A stretch of DNA of 64,000 bases, from contig CAZYMI010000001.1 of NCBI GenBank assembly GCA_964648505.1, positions 62,001-126,000 on the forward strand, written 5' to 3'. The position numbers and the translations under genes are program-made. The stretch is from CAZYMI01 sp964648505 (GTDB lineage: Bacteria > Pseudomonadota > Alphaproteobacteria > Micavibrionales > Micavibrionaceae). The notes beneath the pieces were generated by a model. The model did not search any database, was not told the origin of the DNA, and worked only from the letters and a program-made list of their open reading frames with translations. Of the stretch, positions 26,904 through 36,124 are shown in pieces (the first letter of the stretch is position 1; every line of letters begins with the position of its first letter).

Positions 26904-28195
26904 ATAATGCGCATTGAACTGGTTGGGCCACGAATATCCGCAAGTTTATCAAGCGCAGAAATAGCTGATACTATAGATGCTTGTGACGTGGTATGAGTCG
27001 TCAATAAAACGGAAACACCTTCAGGTGTTGCACTTTTGGCCGGCTGTTTTAAGCTTTCAATCGAGATTTTTTGATCGCGCAGCACACTTGCTATATCTGC
27101 CATCACGCCCGGCTTATCTACCACGCGTAAATGCAAATAATAGCGCGCCATAATATTGTGTGCGCCTACATATTGGGGGGATTGCAACATCTGCACAGGA
27201 CGTCCAAAAACATCGCTGTAGCGGCCTGACGCTAAATCTAAAATGTCTGCAACAACAGCAGAGGCAGTAGGCCCTGCACCTGCACCACGCCCTTGAATCA
27301 TAATCGGACCCACGGCATGTCCTTCAACCACAACAGCATTAAAAACACCCTCTACATAAGCAATTGGATAGTTTTTAGGCACAAGGCATGGTTCGACACC
27401 TTGTTCAATCGCGCCAGCCTGAAGACGCGAAATACCAAGAAGTTTGATACGAAAATCATTTTCTTCAGCATACGTAATATCAAGATCTGTGATTGAGCGA
27501 ATACCCCGCACAGGCAAATGTGCTAAGTCTGGTGCGCATCCATAAGCAAGGGCTGTGAGTAAAGCAAGCTTATGAGCAGCATCAAAACCATCAATGTCAA
27601 ATGCAGGATCTGATTCCGCATAGCCTTTTTGCTGTGCATCAAGAAGCGCGGCATCAAAGCTCATATTCTTTTCGCGCATTTCGGTTAAAATATAATTACA
27701 AGTGCCATTTAAAATGCCGTAAATCACTTCAATATGATTCCCTGCCAGCCCTTCACGTAAGGTCTTTATAATGGGAATCCCGCCTGCAACAGCTGCCTCA
27801 AAACGAAGTGATGCATTTTTTTTCTCCGCCAACACAGCTAAAGACTGCCCGTGATATGCCATCAAAGCCTTGTTTGCTGTTACAACAGATTTGCCGTTTT
27901 TCAATGCACGTTCAACCAGCGTTCGGGCCACGCCTTCCGCGCCGCCGATCACTTCAACAATCGCATCAATATTGGGATGCGTGGCCAGATCTTCAGCCTG
28001 TTCAATCCATGTAATGCTTTTTAGATCAATATTACGCTTCTTTGTTTTGTCTTTAGCGCTAACGGCAACAATTTCAACCGCCCTCCCTGTTAGCTCAAAT
28101 AATCTGGCTTGTTCAGTGCGCAGGATATCAATCACGCCTATCCCGACTGTACCCAGACCTGCAATACCAAGACGAAGCGGTTTACTGCTGCTCAT
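26900..28195 (-). CDS. hom: homoserine dehydrogenase
   Basis: Hom reduces aspartate semialdehyde to homoserine, on the path to threonine and methionine. The 431-residue protein has the NAD(P)-binding motif GIAGLGTVGIGV, catalytic-region motifs NGTCNYILTEM and GYAESDPAFDIDGFDAAHKL, and a C-terminal ACT domain (about 350-431, VVDKPGVMADIASVL) that usually gives feedback control by threonine. ATG 28195 overlaps the stop of a small lipoprotein gene (ATGA). Confidence 0.96.
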   Translation of the reverse strand: MSSSKPLRLGIAGLGTVGIGVIDILRTEQARLFELTGRAVEIVAVSAKDKTKKRNIDLKSITWIEQAEDLATHPNIDAIVEVIGGAEGVARTLVERALKNGKSVVTANKALMAYHGQSLAVLAEKKNASLRFEAAVAGGIPIIKTLREGLAGNHIEVIYGILNGTCNYILTEMREKNMSFDAALLDAQQKGYAESDPAFDIDGFDAAHKLALLTALAYGCAPDLAHLPVRGIRSITDLDITYAEENDFRIKLLGISRLQAGAIEQGVEPCLVPKNYPIAYVEGVFNAVVVEGHAVGPIMIQGRGAGAGPTASAVVADILDLASGRYSDVFGRPVQMLQSPQYVGAHNIMARYYLHLRVVDKPGVMADIASVLRDQKISIESLKQPAKSATPEGVSVLLTTHTTSQASIVSAISALDKLADIRGPTSSMRII

Positions 28196-28614
28196 GGATC
28201 GTATGTCATCAGCGGACGCTGGCGATAAGTTGATCCCTCGGGATTGTTAAAAGGCGCGATGGATGAAGAACGCCTTGTCTGAACAGGTGGTGGTGGTGGC
28301 GGCGGAATAAAACCGTCATTTAAAATAGCATTATCCACCGGATGTACTTCGATTGTGTCAACCGGCGCTGTTGGCATGGATTGCTGATAAACAATTTCAG
28401 GAGAAGCCACATCAACCGACAAAGCAGGGTCATAGATATCAACCCGCCCCTCCGACATGGCATGACCAAGGTCATACATACTCATGCCTGCAATCTGGGT
28501 CATATTAGGGGAATTTCCTGCCGCATAGGCTTGGGGATCGGTCAGCATTGTGCTGCGCCCAGCCGGCTGGCAGCTTATAAGCGCACAAGACACCAACAGA
28601 ATAATATATTTCAT
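28192..28614 (-). CDS. small proline-rich lipoprotein
   Basis: A 140-residue protein with a lipoprotein signal, MKYIILLVSCALISC, Cys15 being the likely lipidated residue. The mature part is low complexity and ends with a run of eight prolines and an Arg/Ser-rich tail. No catalytic domain is recognised. ATG 28614 is chosen because the signal peptide starts there. It is coupled to hom by a 4-base overlap, although the functions look unrelated. Probably an envelope protein. Confidence 0.72.
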   Translation of the reverse strand: MKYIILLVSCALISCQPAGRSTMLTDPQAYAAGNSPNMTQIAGMSMYDLGHAMSEGRVDIYDPALSVDVASPEIVYQQSMPTAPVDTIEVHPVDNAILNDGFIPPPPPPPVQTRRSSSIAPFNNPEGSTYRQRPLMTYDP

Positions 28615-28716
28615 GGGGCCGATCTCCAACCTTTTATAAGGATGCAAGATTAGCCCGACTGGCCTTGTCCTTCAAGCACCCCGTGACGAAGGCTTAAAAT
28701 AAGGGTAGAAACAGCT

Positions 28717-30489
28717 ATGACTGAAAAACAGCCGTTTGACCTGATTCATTTTTCCCGGCGGATGGCCGAAGCGCTTGACCGCGCCTACCCCATATTGATT
28801 GAAACGCTGCAGCAAAAAAAGATGCCGCAGCCGCCCTCTTCCGATACCCCTTTTGATCCGTTGCGCCTGCGCCATGCGGGTGCAGAATTTTGGGCTTATG
28901 CCATGCGCAACCCCAGCAAAATTGCTGAATGGCAAATGACATGGTGGCAAGATTTTGGTCGCATCGTACAAAATAGTACTCAACGTTTTCTAGGATCAAA
29001 TCCAGAAACCTTGTTTGAACCTGAACGGTCAGACCGCAGATTTCGTGATCCGGTGTGGTCGGATAATGTGATGTTTGATGCGCTTAAGCAATCATACCTG
29101 ATGACTGGCAAATGGATTCAAGATGTTATTCACAATGTAGATGGACTTTCTCCGGCAGATCGTCGGCGCGTTGAATTTATTTCGCGTCAGATTATCGACG
29201 CATTCGCGCCAACAAACTTTGCCATCACTAATCCAGAAGTGCTTAAAGCAGCCCTTGAAACTGGGGGCGAAACACTCATTAACGGCTTTGAGAATTTTGT
29301 AGAAGACCTGCAGAAAGGTAAAATTTCTACAACCAGAAATGAACTATTTGAAGTGGGCCGCAATCTGGCAACAACACCTGGTGATGTTGTCTTCGAAAAT
29401 AAACTTATCCAGCTTATTCAATATAAACCCACAACAAAAACAGTGGCACAGACCCCGCTTCTCATTGTGCCCCCTTGGATTAATAAGTTTTATATTCTTG
29501 ATCTTCGTCCTGAAAATTCATTTATTCGCTGGGCACTCGACCAAGGGCAAACCGTTTTTATCATTTCGTGGGCCAACCCAGACGAAAGTTTTGCCACAAT
29601 ATCTTTTGAAGATTATATGAAGCTTGGCATACTTGAAGCGCTTGATGCGATTGAAAAAGCAACTGGCGAAACACAAACCAATGTGATTGGCTACTGTATT
29701 GGTGGAACACTTTTATCTATTACTCTTTCATGGCTTACAGCAAAAAAGCAGCAAAATCGGGTGAAATCAGCCACCTTCTTTACAACACTTCTTGATTTTG
29801 AAGATGCGGGGGATCTTACGATCTTTACATCAGATGATCAGATTGCCGCGATGACAGAAAAAATGAAGCAGCTCGGCTATCTGGACTCAAAATCCATGCA
29901 GACCACATTCAATCTTTTGCGCGCAAATGATCTGATATGGTCTTTTGTGATTAATAACTATCTTCTAGGGAAAGACCCTTTTCCATTTGATTTATTATTC
30001 TGGAATGAAGATTCAACAAATTTGCCAGCAGCCATGCAAAATTTTTATCTGACAAAAATGTACCGTGACAATCTTTTAATCCAACCAAACGGTCTTAAAA
30101 TTGACGGTATCAATATAGACTTATCAGAAATTAAACAGCCAAGTTACTTTCTTTCCACACGCGATGACCATATTGCACCTTGGCACTGTACTTATAAAAG
30201 CGCACAAGCCCTTAAAAATGCCGATGTCACTTTTACCTTATCCGGATCAGGCCATATTGCAGGCGTTATTAACCCGCCTGATGCAAATAAATATGGATTC
30301 TGGGTTTGTCCCGCGCTTAAAAAAAGTGCTGAAGATTGGCTAAAACATGCACAACCTGAACAAGGGTCATGGTGGCCGCATTGGATGGCATGGATCAAAC
30401 CGTATCTGGGCAAGCAAGTGCCCGCACGGCAGCCTGAAAATTCAATTGAACCTGCACCAGGCCGTTATGTACAAAAACAAGGGCTTTAA
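28717..30489 (+). CDS. phaC: class I poly(3-hydroxyalkanoate) synthase
   Basis: PhaC polymerises 3-hydroxyacyl-CoA into PHA storage granules. It has 590 residues, the class I length. The lipase-box-like GYCIGGTLL holds the catalytic Cys (about residue 327). The catalytic Asp is in TRDDHIAPW and the His in GSGHIAGVINPP. N-terminal PhaC_N features and WWPHWMAWI near the C-terminus fit the family. It is transcribed divergently from the hom/lipoprotein pair and ends one base from the convergent gamma-carbonic-anhydrase-like gene. No phaA, phaB or phasin gene is visible nearby. Confidence 0.96.
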   Translation: MTEKQPFDLIHFSRRMAEALDRAYPILIETLQQKKMPQPPSSDTPFDPLRLRHAGAEFWAYAMRNPSKIAEWQMTWWQDFGRIVQNSTQRFLGSNPETLFEPERSDRRFRDPVWSDNVMFDALKQSYLMTGKWIQDVIHNVDGLSPADRRRVEFISRQIIDAFAPTNFAITNPEVLKAALETGGETLINGFENFVEDLQKGKISTTRNELFEVGRNLATTPGDVVFENKLIQLIQYKPTTKTVAQTPLLIVPPWINKFYILDLRPENSFIRWALDQGQTVFIISWANPDESFATISFEDYMKLGILEALDAIEKATGETQTNVIGYCIGGTLLSITLSWLTAKKQQNRVKSATFFTTLLDFEDAGDLTIFTSDDQIAAMTEKMKQLGYLDSKSMQTTFNLLRANDLIWSFVINNYLLGKDPFPFDLLFWNEDSTNLPAAMQNFYLTKMYRDNLLIQPNGLKIDGINIDLSEIKQPSYFLSTRDDHIAPWHCTYKSAQALKNADVTFTLSGSGHIAGVINPPDANKYGFWVCPALKKSAEDWLKHAQPEQGSWWPHWMAWIKPYLGKQVPARQPENSIEPAPGRYVQKQGL

Positions 30490-30490
30490 G

Positions 30491-30997
30491 TTAAGACTGG
30501 TACTTATTTGAAATATCCACGTAACGCTGTGCGAAGAAAATAAGATCTTTCTTTTCCTGTTCGCTAATATCTCGAATATATTTTGCAGGTCTTCCGGCCC
30601 ATAACTGACCCGATGGTATTTTTTTACCCGGTGTCACCAAACTGCCTGCACCAATAATCACGTTATCACCAACTTGAACATCATCCATGATGCAAGCTTG
30701 CATACCAACAAGAACGCGACTGCCTATCGTACAGGCATGCAACAAGGCCATATGCCCAACAGTCACATCATCGCCAATATAAGTACCTTGTGTTGTTGAG
30801 GAAACATGAATCACAGTGCCGTCTTGAATATTGGTACGCGCGCCAATGATGATATTATTCACATCACCACGCAGCACGGTGTTATACCACACCGAACTAT
30901 CCGCGCCGATTGTCACATCGCCAATGATAATTGCATTTTCTGATACAAAAGCTTTTTTATCAATCTGTGGCGTTTTATTCTCAAATAACTTTATCAT
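30491..30997 (-). CDS. gamma-carbonic-anhydrase-like hexapeptide-repeat protein
   Basis: A left-handed beta-helix protein of 168 residues, made of repeated hexapeptides (IIGDVTIGADSSVWYNTVL, GARTNIQDGTVIHV). The gamma-CA histidines are visible in VIHVSS, VGHMALLHACTIG. It belongs to the YrdA/PaaY-type family; members are metal-binding, and many have weak or no CO2 hydratase activity. It follows the aldo/keto reductase on the same strand with a gap of about 11 bp. ATG 30997 is preferred to an overlapping TTG at 31012. Confidence 0.88.
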   Translation of the reverse strand: MIKLFENKTPQIDKKAFVSENAIIIGDVTIGADSSVWYNTVLRGDVNNIIIGARTNIQDGTVIHVSSTTQGTYIGDDVTVGHMALLHACTIGSRVLVGMQACIMDDVQVGDNVIIGAGSLVTPGKKIPSGQLWAGRPAKYIRDISEQEKKDLIFFAQRYVDISNKYQS

Positions 30998-31008
30998 GGC
31001 TTTTAATA

Positions 31009-32070
31009 TCAATACGGAATAGGAAACTGGCGATAAACCGAATCAATTTCTGCCATAACATCACTGGAAAGTATGATCTCAAAAGCATCTATATTTGATT
31101 TGAGTTGATTAATCGATGTTGCGCCAATAATTGTTGACGTTACAAAACTTTGCAGATCCACATGCTTAAGAGACATTTGTGCCAGATCAAGGCCATGTTT
31201 ATCGGCAACCGCTGCATAAGCATCAACGGCTTGGCGCAATGGAAGGCCATCGCGCCAGTGGCCTGAATTGAGCCCCAGCGCTTTTTCAACCTGCCATCGA
31301 CTGCCTTGCGGATACTCGCCTGATCGATATTTGCCTGACAAAGCACCCGTTGCAAGTGGCGACCACGGCAAATACGCCACATCTTCGCGCACACACACTT
31401 CAACCAGATAAGGATCGTCTGACCTTTTAAGCAAAGAATATTCGTTTTGAATTGAAGTCATGCGTGGCAAATTATGGGTCTTTGCCAAATCCAGATACTT
31501 CATAATTCCCCACGCTGTATCGTCCGACAAGCCAACGAAGCGAACTTTCCCAGCTTTTACAATTTCATCAAGAGCACGTAAAACATCAAGAAAATTATCA
31601 ACTTCTTTTTGTGTGTCTGATTTTGTGAAATCAATTTCACCTGCATTGTTTTTGCCAAAATGCGGAAAAGGCCTGCTTGGCCAATGCAACTGATACACAT
31701 CAACATAATCAGTTTGCAAGCGTTTTAAAGAAGCTTCAATTGCCTGGCGCACATTTGCACCATCCATCTTATTGCCTCCCCGGATCCACGGAAAAGAAGG
31801 CCCGCCAATTTTTGTCGCAAGAATTATTTTATCGCGGTCTGACCGGTCTTTTAGCCACGCGCCTATATATTGTTCTGTAATGCCGTATGTTTCTGCACGC
31901 ACCGGGATAGAATATATTTCAGCTGTATCAATAAAATTAATTCCGCGTGATAAGGCATAATCAAGCTGTTGATGGGCTTCTGCTTGTGTGTTTTGTTGCC
32001 CCCATGTCATTGTACCCAAGCAAACACGCGACACTGAAAGGCCGCTAGAGCCCAATTTAGAATATTTCAC
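31009..32070 (-). CDS. aldo/keto reductase, Tas-like
   Basis: An NADPH-dependent aldo/keto reductase of 353 residues. The catalytic tetrad is visible: Asp and Tyr in FIDTAEIY, Lys in LATKIGG, His in VYQLHWPSR. N-terminal CLGTMTWG and C-terminal cofactor-binding features (TSTIIGATSINQLKSNID) match the Tas/YajO branch. It is followed by the gamma-CA-like gene. The terminator of the rplM-rpsI operon lies just upstream of its start. The substrate is unknown. Confidence 0.92.
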   Translation of the reverse strand: MKYSKLGSSGLSVSRVCLGTMTWGQQNTQAEAHQQLDYALSRGINFIDTAEIYSIPVRAETYGITEQYIGAWLKDRSDRDKIILATKIGGPSFPWIRGGNKMDGANVRQAIEASLKRLQTDYVDVYQLHWPSRPFPHFGKNNAGEIDFTKSDTQKEVDNFLDVLRALDEIVKAGKVRFVGLSDDTAWGIMKYLDLAKTHNLPRMTSIQNEYSLLKRSDDPYLVEVCVREDVAYLPWSPLATGALSGKYRSGEYPQGSRWQVEKALGLNSGHWRDGLPLRQAVDAYAAVADKHGLDLAQMSLKHVDLQSFVTSTIIGATSINQLKSNIDAFEIILSSDVMAEIDSVYRQFPIPY

Positions 32071-32087
32071 TATAAAATCCCCTTACT

Positions 32088-32122
32088 AAAAAAGCCGACT
32101 TATAAAATAAGCCGGCTTTTTT
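32088..32122 (-). terminator. intrinsic terminator of rplM-rpsI
   Basis: An inverted repeat of about 16 bp per arm with one mismatch (AAAAAAGCCGACTTAT against AATAAGCCGGCTTTTTT) lies 26 bp past the rpsI stop. On the minus strand it gives a GC-containing stem ending in six Ts. It is symmetric enough to work in both directions. Confidence 0.85.
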
Positions 32123-32147
32123 GAAAAACAAGTATCGAAAAATAGAA

Positions 32148-32624
32148 TTAACGCTTGACCCACTGTTTGGCACGGCGCGCTTTGTGCAAGCCCACTTTTT
32201 TACGCTCAACTGTACGGCTATCACGGGTCAGCAAACCTGCTGCTTTCAGTGGCGCACGCAAGTCAGGCTCAAAAATTTGCAAAGCGCGGGAAATACCATG
32301 ACGGATCGCGCCAGCCTGGCCCGAAAGGCCACCACCAGCTACCGTTGCGACAACGTCAAACTGATTGACCCGATTTGAAACCAGAAACGGTTGATTCAAA
32401 ATAAGCAGGTGTGTCGGACGACCAAAGTAAACTTGCTGTTCACGGCCATTGACAACGATCTTACCATTGCCTGGCTTGATCCAGACCCGAGCCGACGCAT
32501 CTTTACGACGACCGGTTGCATAAGAGCGGCCTTGCGCATCTTTTTTTGGTTCACGCTTGACCGGCTGTTGGTTTTGAGGTGCCAGTGATGTTTTTAGATC
32601 AGCGAGTGTGCTAGTGTTTGCCAT
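32148..32624 (-). CDS. rpsI: 30S ribosomal protein S9
   Basis: S9 binds 16S rRNA in the small-subunit head, and its C-terminal tail reaches the P-site tRNA. It is 158 residues, including the roughly 30-residue N-terminal extension usual in alphaproteobacteria. Core motifs are YATGRRKDASARVWI and VAGGGLSGQAGAIRHGISRAL. The tail ends KARRAKQWVKR; most bacterial S9 proteins end in FSKR, so the two residues before Lys-Arg differ while the terminal Arg is kept. It follows rplM by 4 bp. Confidence 0.98.
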   Translation of the reverse strand: MANTSTLADLKTSLAPQNQQPVKREPKKDAQGRSYATGRRKDASARVWIKPGNGKIVVNGREQQVYFGRPTHLLILNQPFLVSNRVNQFDVVATVAGGGLSGQAGAIRHGISRALQIFEPDLRAPLKAAGLLTRDSRTVERKKVGLHKARRAKQWVKR

Positions 32625-32628
32625 TATA

Positions 32629-33099
32629 TTAACCTCTTTTGTTCTTAGGGTTCATCGCTGCAACATTTAAAACTTCTGGCTGTTGAGCTTCGTGAGGGTG
32701 TTTGGTGCCTGCATAAACACGCAGGTTGCTCATGATCTGACGACCAAGAGGGCCACGCGCCAGCATACGCTCAACCGCTTTTTCAATGACACGATTAGGA
32801 AATTTTGAATTTATCATTTCACGCTTGGTGCGGGTTTTAATACCACCCGGATAGCCCGTGTGCCATTGAAACACTTGCTGATCAAGCTTACGCCCTGTCA
32901 AACGCACTTTTTCAGCATTCACAACAATAACATTGTCGCCGCAATCAACATGTGGCGTGTAGGTGGCTTTATGTTTGCCTTTCAGGCGTGTGGCAATAAT
33001 TGTCGCAAGACGACCCAGCACAACACCTTCAGCATCCACAATCACCCATTTTTTTTGTACGTCGGCCGATTTAATCGACGTTGTAGACGTTGTATACAT
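32629..33099 (-). CDS. rplM: 50S ribosomal protein L13
   Basis: L13 is an early-assembly protein of the large subunit. The 156-residue sequence shows WVIDAEGVVLGRLATIIA, GDNVIVVNAEKVRLTG and MLARGPLGRQIMSNLRVYAG. It leads the rplM-rpsI operon, which ends at the terminator near 32100. About 200 AT-rich bases upstream (33100-33301) hold its promoter region; nothing else is recognised there. Confidence 0.98.
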   Translation of the reverse strand: MYTTSTTSIKSADVQKKWVIVDAEGVVLGRLATIIATRLKGKHKATYTPHVDCGDNVIVVNAEKVRLTGRKLDQQVFQWHTGYPGGIKTRTKREMINSKFPNRVIEKAVERMLARGPLGRQIMSNLRVYAGTKHPHEAQQPEVLNVAAMNPKNKRG

Positions 33100-33301
33100 G
33101 GTAGACCTCGTTTGTTTATATATTCGATGGCGTGTTGTGCCTTATTAGGGCTCACTGTGTCAACATAAATAATATTCAATTTTATAATTTTATCGTTTAA
33201 TAACAGATGTTTAAAATAACGGTATTATTTTACCTTTATTTTTATTGTTTACATAGTTATCAAAGATGGGTTAACTTTGCGCATTATTATTATGAGGGGC
33301 C

Positions 33302-33682
33302 ATGCTTAGACATTTTAAAACAGCCACAATTGCTTTTGGGCTTGCTTTGGCTCCTATAGTAACTGCCCGCGCCGAAGTTGGAGATTACCCTGACGATAAC
33401 GCGCCACGTTATGGACGCATGGAAGCCACTTATTGCCGCCCTAACGGCACAGGTACAAAAATGGTTCTGGAATTTGAAGAACAATCTGCGGCCACTATGG
33501 CACATTCTTCTAAATATAAGCCCGTTGTTATGCGCGCACTTCAAGCAGACGCAAAACGTTACGTCGAAAAAGGCGATGCTTTTGATGAAGGCGTTAATAA
33601 AATAAACCCAACTTTAGTCGAAAACCGTATTACGAAATGGGGTTATTACCTTCAAGCTGTTGATACGCGATGCCCCTCATAA
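33302..33682 (+). CDS. small secreted protein, unknown function
   Basis: A 126-residue protein with a Sec signal peptide (MLRHFKTATIAFGLALAP, cleavage probably after TARA). The mature part is about 100 residues with two cysteines (in TYCRPN and DTRCPS) that could form a disulfide. No family is recognised. GAGGGGCC precedes the ATG. It is followed after 16 bp by another secreted-protein gene, probably on the same transcript. Both look like lineage-specific periplasmic proteins. Confidence 0.68.
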   Translation: MLRHFKTATIAFGLALAPIVTARAEVGDYPDDNAPRYGRMEATYCRPNGTGTKMVLEFEEQSAATMAHSSKYKPVVMRALQADAKRYVEKGDAFDEGVNKINPTLVENRITKWGYYLQAVDTRCPS

Positions 33683-33698
33683 ATAAGGATATTTAAAA

Positions 33699-34262
33699 AT
33701 GAACTATCCGATCCCAATAAAAAATATTGCTATTGCGACACTTCTTGCCTCTGTGTCTATCCCATCTGCTCAAGCTACATTACCTTCTTTACCGCAAGCT
33801 GGGACATCACTTTCCCCAGAAAAAAGACAACCTGAAACACTCGCAAACATTCTTTATAGCCTTGATAAATGCTATGTTAGCGATCAGGGAAATTCTTATG
33901 ATGTAAGACTGAGCGTTAATTTTAATATTCAGTCAAATAAGCCACGCAACCAAATCGGTATGCCTTTAATCAATCTTGGTAACCGCATGCCGCTTCTGGC
34001 CGAAGAATTTGATCGGTCTTTTATTAAAGCGATACATGATGCTTATGAAACGACCCCTACTCTCAAGCCAGAAACCCAGCGACTCATTTTCAGCCATTCA
34101 TTCCGAACAGCTGTGCGGGAAAATATGCTGCCTATTATCGAACAAGATGGCGTGTTTCAATCCAGTGCTCAAATAAATGGCTCAGTACAAAAAGGCTGCC
34201 AGGAGCGCAAAGATGCCGTAGCCCCCACCCAAAAGCCTGCGTCTGCTCAACCTCTCATTTAA
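33699..34262 (+). CDS. secreted protein, unknown function
   Basis: A 187-residue protein with a Sec signal peptide (IAIATLLASVSIPSAQA). The mature part has two cysteines (DKCYVS and KGCQER) far apart and a Pro/Ala/Gln-rich C-terminus. The central part reads as a small alpha/beta domain (SYDVRLSVNFNIQ). I do not recognise the family. AAGGATA precedes the ATG. It pairs with the preceding secreted protein, and its 3' end overlaps mntR on the other strand by 8 bp. Confidence 0.66.
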   Translation: MNYPIPIKNIAIATLLASVSIPSAQATLPSLPQAGTSLSPEKRQPETLANILYSLDKCYVSDQGNSYDVRLSVNFNIQSNKPRNQIGMPLINLGNRMPLLAEEFDRSFIKAIHDAYETTPTLKPETQRLIFSHSFRTAVRENMLPIIEQDGVFQSSAQINGSVQKGCQERKDAVAPTQKPASAQPLI

Positions 34263-34713
34263 GTGTTTTCTGTTTTTTCTTTGCGCTCACAAACTTTTTA
34301 AACGCCTTAAGTGTTTCAAGGCTTACATGGTGCTCAATACCTTCTGAATCGGCTTTCGCAGTATCTTCGGAGATACCAAGTGCAAGCAAAAAACTTAAAA
34401 CAATATCATGCCGTTTTTTTGAGGAACGCGCCAAATTCCTACCCTTTTCGGTTAAAAAAACAGACCGATAAGGCTTGTTGGTGACATAGCCATCACGATT
34501 AAGACGCGCAACAGCCTTGTTAACCGTGGCATGAGATACGCCAAATCTTTGAGCTAAATCAACAACACGCGCTTCCCCTTGTATGTCGATAAGATCAGCA
34601 ATTAATTCAACATAATCTTCAGCTGTCTCACTTAAATGAGCTTCACGAATTCTGCCAAACCACTTGGCCTGCGTTTGTGCAAGTTCAAGATTATCTTTTT
34701 TTGTTCCTGTCAT
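34255..34713 (-). CDS. mntR: manganese transport regulator MntR (DtxR family)
   Basis: A 152-residue metal-dependent repressor. The N-terminal winged HTH reads YVELIADLIDIQGEARVVDLA and VSHATVNKAVARLNRDGYV, followed by the DtxR-type dimerisation and metal-binding region with SEGIEHHVSLETL. It is divergent from mntH, the normal partner, and shares its control region. It is expected to repress mntH when Mn(II) is plentiful. Lacking the SH3-like third domain, it is MntR-like, not IdeR-like. Confidence 0.9.
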   Translation of the reverse strand: MTGTKKDNLELAQTQAKWFGRIREAHLSETAEDYVELIADLIDIQGEARVVDLAQRFGVSHATVNKAVARLNRDGYVTNKPYRSVFLTEKGRNLARSSKKRHDIVLSFLLALGISEDTAKADSEGIEHHVSLETLKAFKKFVSAKKKQKTLK

Positions 34714-34760
34714 TGAAAAATTATATCAGATCTTAAATGTAGCTTCTATATATATATATT

Positions 34761-34778
34761 GTTGCCTAGGCTAAACCT
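34761..34778. promoter_or_regulatory. candidate MntR operator between mntR and mntH
   Basis: GTTGCCTAGGCTAAACCT contains the perfect palindrome GCCTAGGC (34764-34771) with partial symmetry outside it. It lies about 25 bp before the mntH start in the 83-bp divergent gap. The core resembles DtxR-family boxes (AGGCTAACC half-site). An AT repeat just upstream (34748-34759) may be part of the mntH promoter. Confidence 0.45.
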
Positions 34779-34796
34779 TTATGATTAAACTACATC

Positions 34797-36110
34797 ATGT
34801 CTCCTTCCAAAAATCAAATATCACCTAGCCTTGAGGAAGTGTATCGTTCTGTTCCTGTGCCCACGGACGCGGGGTTTTGGCGTAAACTTATGGCATTTTC
34901 AGGCCCTGGTTATTTGGTGGCTGTGGGGTATATGGACCCTGGCAACTGGGCAACCGATATCGCAGGCGGCTCCGCATTTGGTTACACATTACTATCTGTC
35001 ATTCTTCTTTCAAATATAATGGCAATTATGTTGCAAGCATTATGTGCGCGACTTGGCATTGCCTCTGGCATGGATTTAGCTCAAGCCTGTCGTCAGCATT
35101 ACTCAAAACCTGTCAATTTTTCACTTTGGTTGTTATGCGAATTTGCTATCTGTGCATGCGATCTGGCTGAAATTATTGGAACAGCGATCGCCCTACAACT
35201 GCTCTTTGGTTTGCCCTTAACTGCAGGTATTTGCTTAACGGTACTTGATACGTTCCTAATTTTAATGCTTCAGGCAAAAGGATTCAGATATCTTGAAGCT
35301 TTTATTTTAGCGCTTATGATTTTGATTGCGTTGTGCTTTGGCGTGCAGCTTTTTTTATCTCAGCCTGATTTGAGCGCAGTGCTGAGTGGTTATATTCCAA
35401 GCACAGACATCATCAAGAACCCGGACATGCTTTTTATTGCCATCGGTATTCTAGGGGCAACTGTTATGCCCCATAATTTATATCTTCATTCTTCTATTGT
35501 TCAAACCCGCGCATATGGCCTTAGCCCTGAAAATAAAAAAGAAGCCCTGAAATTTGCAACAATCGATTCAACGCTTGCACTCAGCATCGCGCTTTTTATC
35601 AATTCTGCTATATTAATCTTAAGCGCATCTGTTTTTTACAAGGCCGGACTGTTTGAAGTGGCTGAAATTCAAGACGCCCATAAACTTCTTACACCGTTAC
35701 TTGGCACCTCGCTGGCAAGTTTTCTTTTTGCGCTTGCCCTATTGGCTTCAGGGCAAAATTCTACCGTTACGGCCACCCTTGCAGGGCAAATTGCAATGGA
35801 AGGCTTTCTTCATATAAGGCTGCCGGCATGGCTTCGTCGCCTTATCACGCGACTAATTGCCATTATTCCAGCCTTGCTTGTAAGTATTTATTACGGAGAG
35901 TCAGGTACTGCAAAGCTACTTGTTCTCTCTCAAGTTATTTTAAGCATGCAGCTTCCCTTTGCTGTTGTTCCACTTATTCAATTTACCCGAAATAAAAAAA
36001 TCATGGGCACCTTTGCTATAGGAAATAAACTTCTGTTTTTGTACGGGTTTATTGCCGCTGTCATTATCATGCTAAATTTAAAATTATTACTAGACTTCTT
36101 TGTATTTTGA
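34797..36110 (+). CDS. mntH: Nramp-type manganese transporter MntH
   Basis: A proton-coupled divalent metal importer in the inner membrane, 437 residues with about 11 helices. Signature motifs are GYMDPGNWATD (metal-binding Asp and Asn in helix 1), IGILGATVMPHNLYLHS (helix 6), and ALLASGQNSTVTATLAGQI. It is divergent from mntR and ends 14 bp from the convergent adhesin gene. Confidence 0.96.
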   Translation: MSPSKNQISPSLEEVYRSVPVPTDAGFWRKLMAFSGPGYLVAVGYMDPGNWATDIAGGSAFGYTLLSVILLSNIMAIMLQALCARLGIASGMDLAQACRQHYSKPVNFSLWLLCEFAICACDLAEIIGTAIALQLLFGLPLTAGICLTVLDTFLILMLQAKGFRYLEAFILALMILIALCFGVQLFLSQPDLSAVLSGYIPSTDIIKNPDMLFIAIGILGATVMPHNLYLHSSIVQTRAYGLSPENKKEALKFATIDSTLALSIALFINSAILILSASVFYKAGLFEVAEIQDAHKLLTPLLGTSLASFLFALALLASGQNSTVTATLAGQIAMEGFLHIRLPAWLRRLITRLIAIIPALLVSIYYGESGTAKLLVLSQVILSMQLPFAVVPLIQFTRNKKIMGTFAIGNKLLFLYGFIAAVIIMLNLKLLLDFFVF

Positions 36111-36124
36111 TATTCGCTTAAGCT

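Noticed and set aside
34748..34759. TA dinucleotide run as a phase-variable promoter of mntH
   Set aside because: Only about six TA units, and the sequence is equally explained as an AT-rich promoter region.
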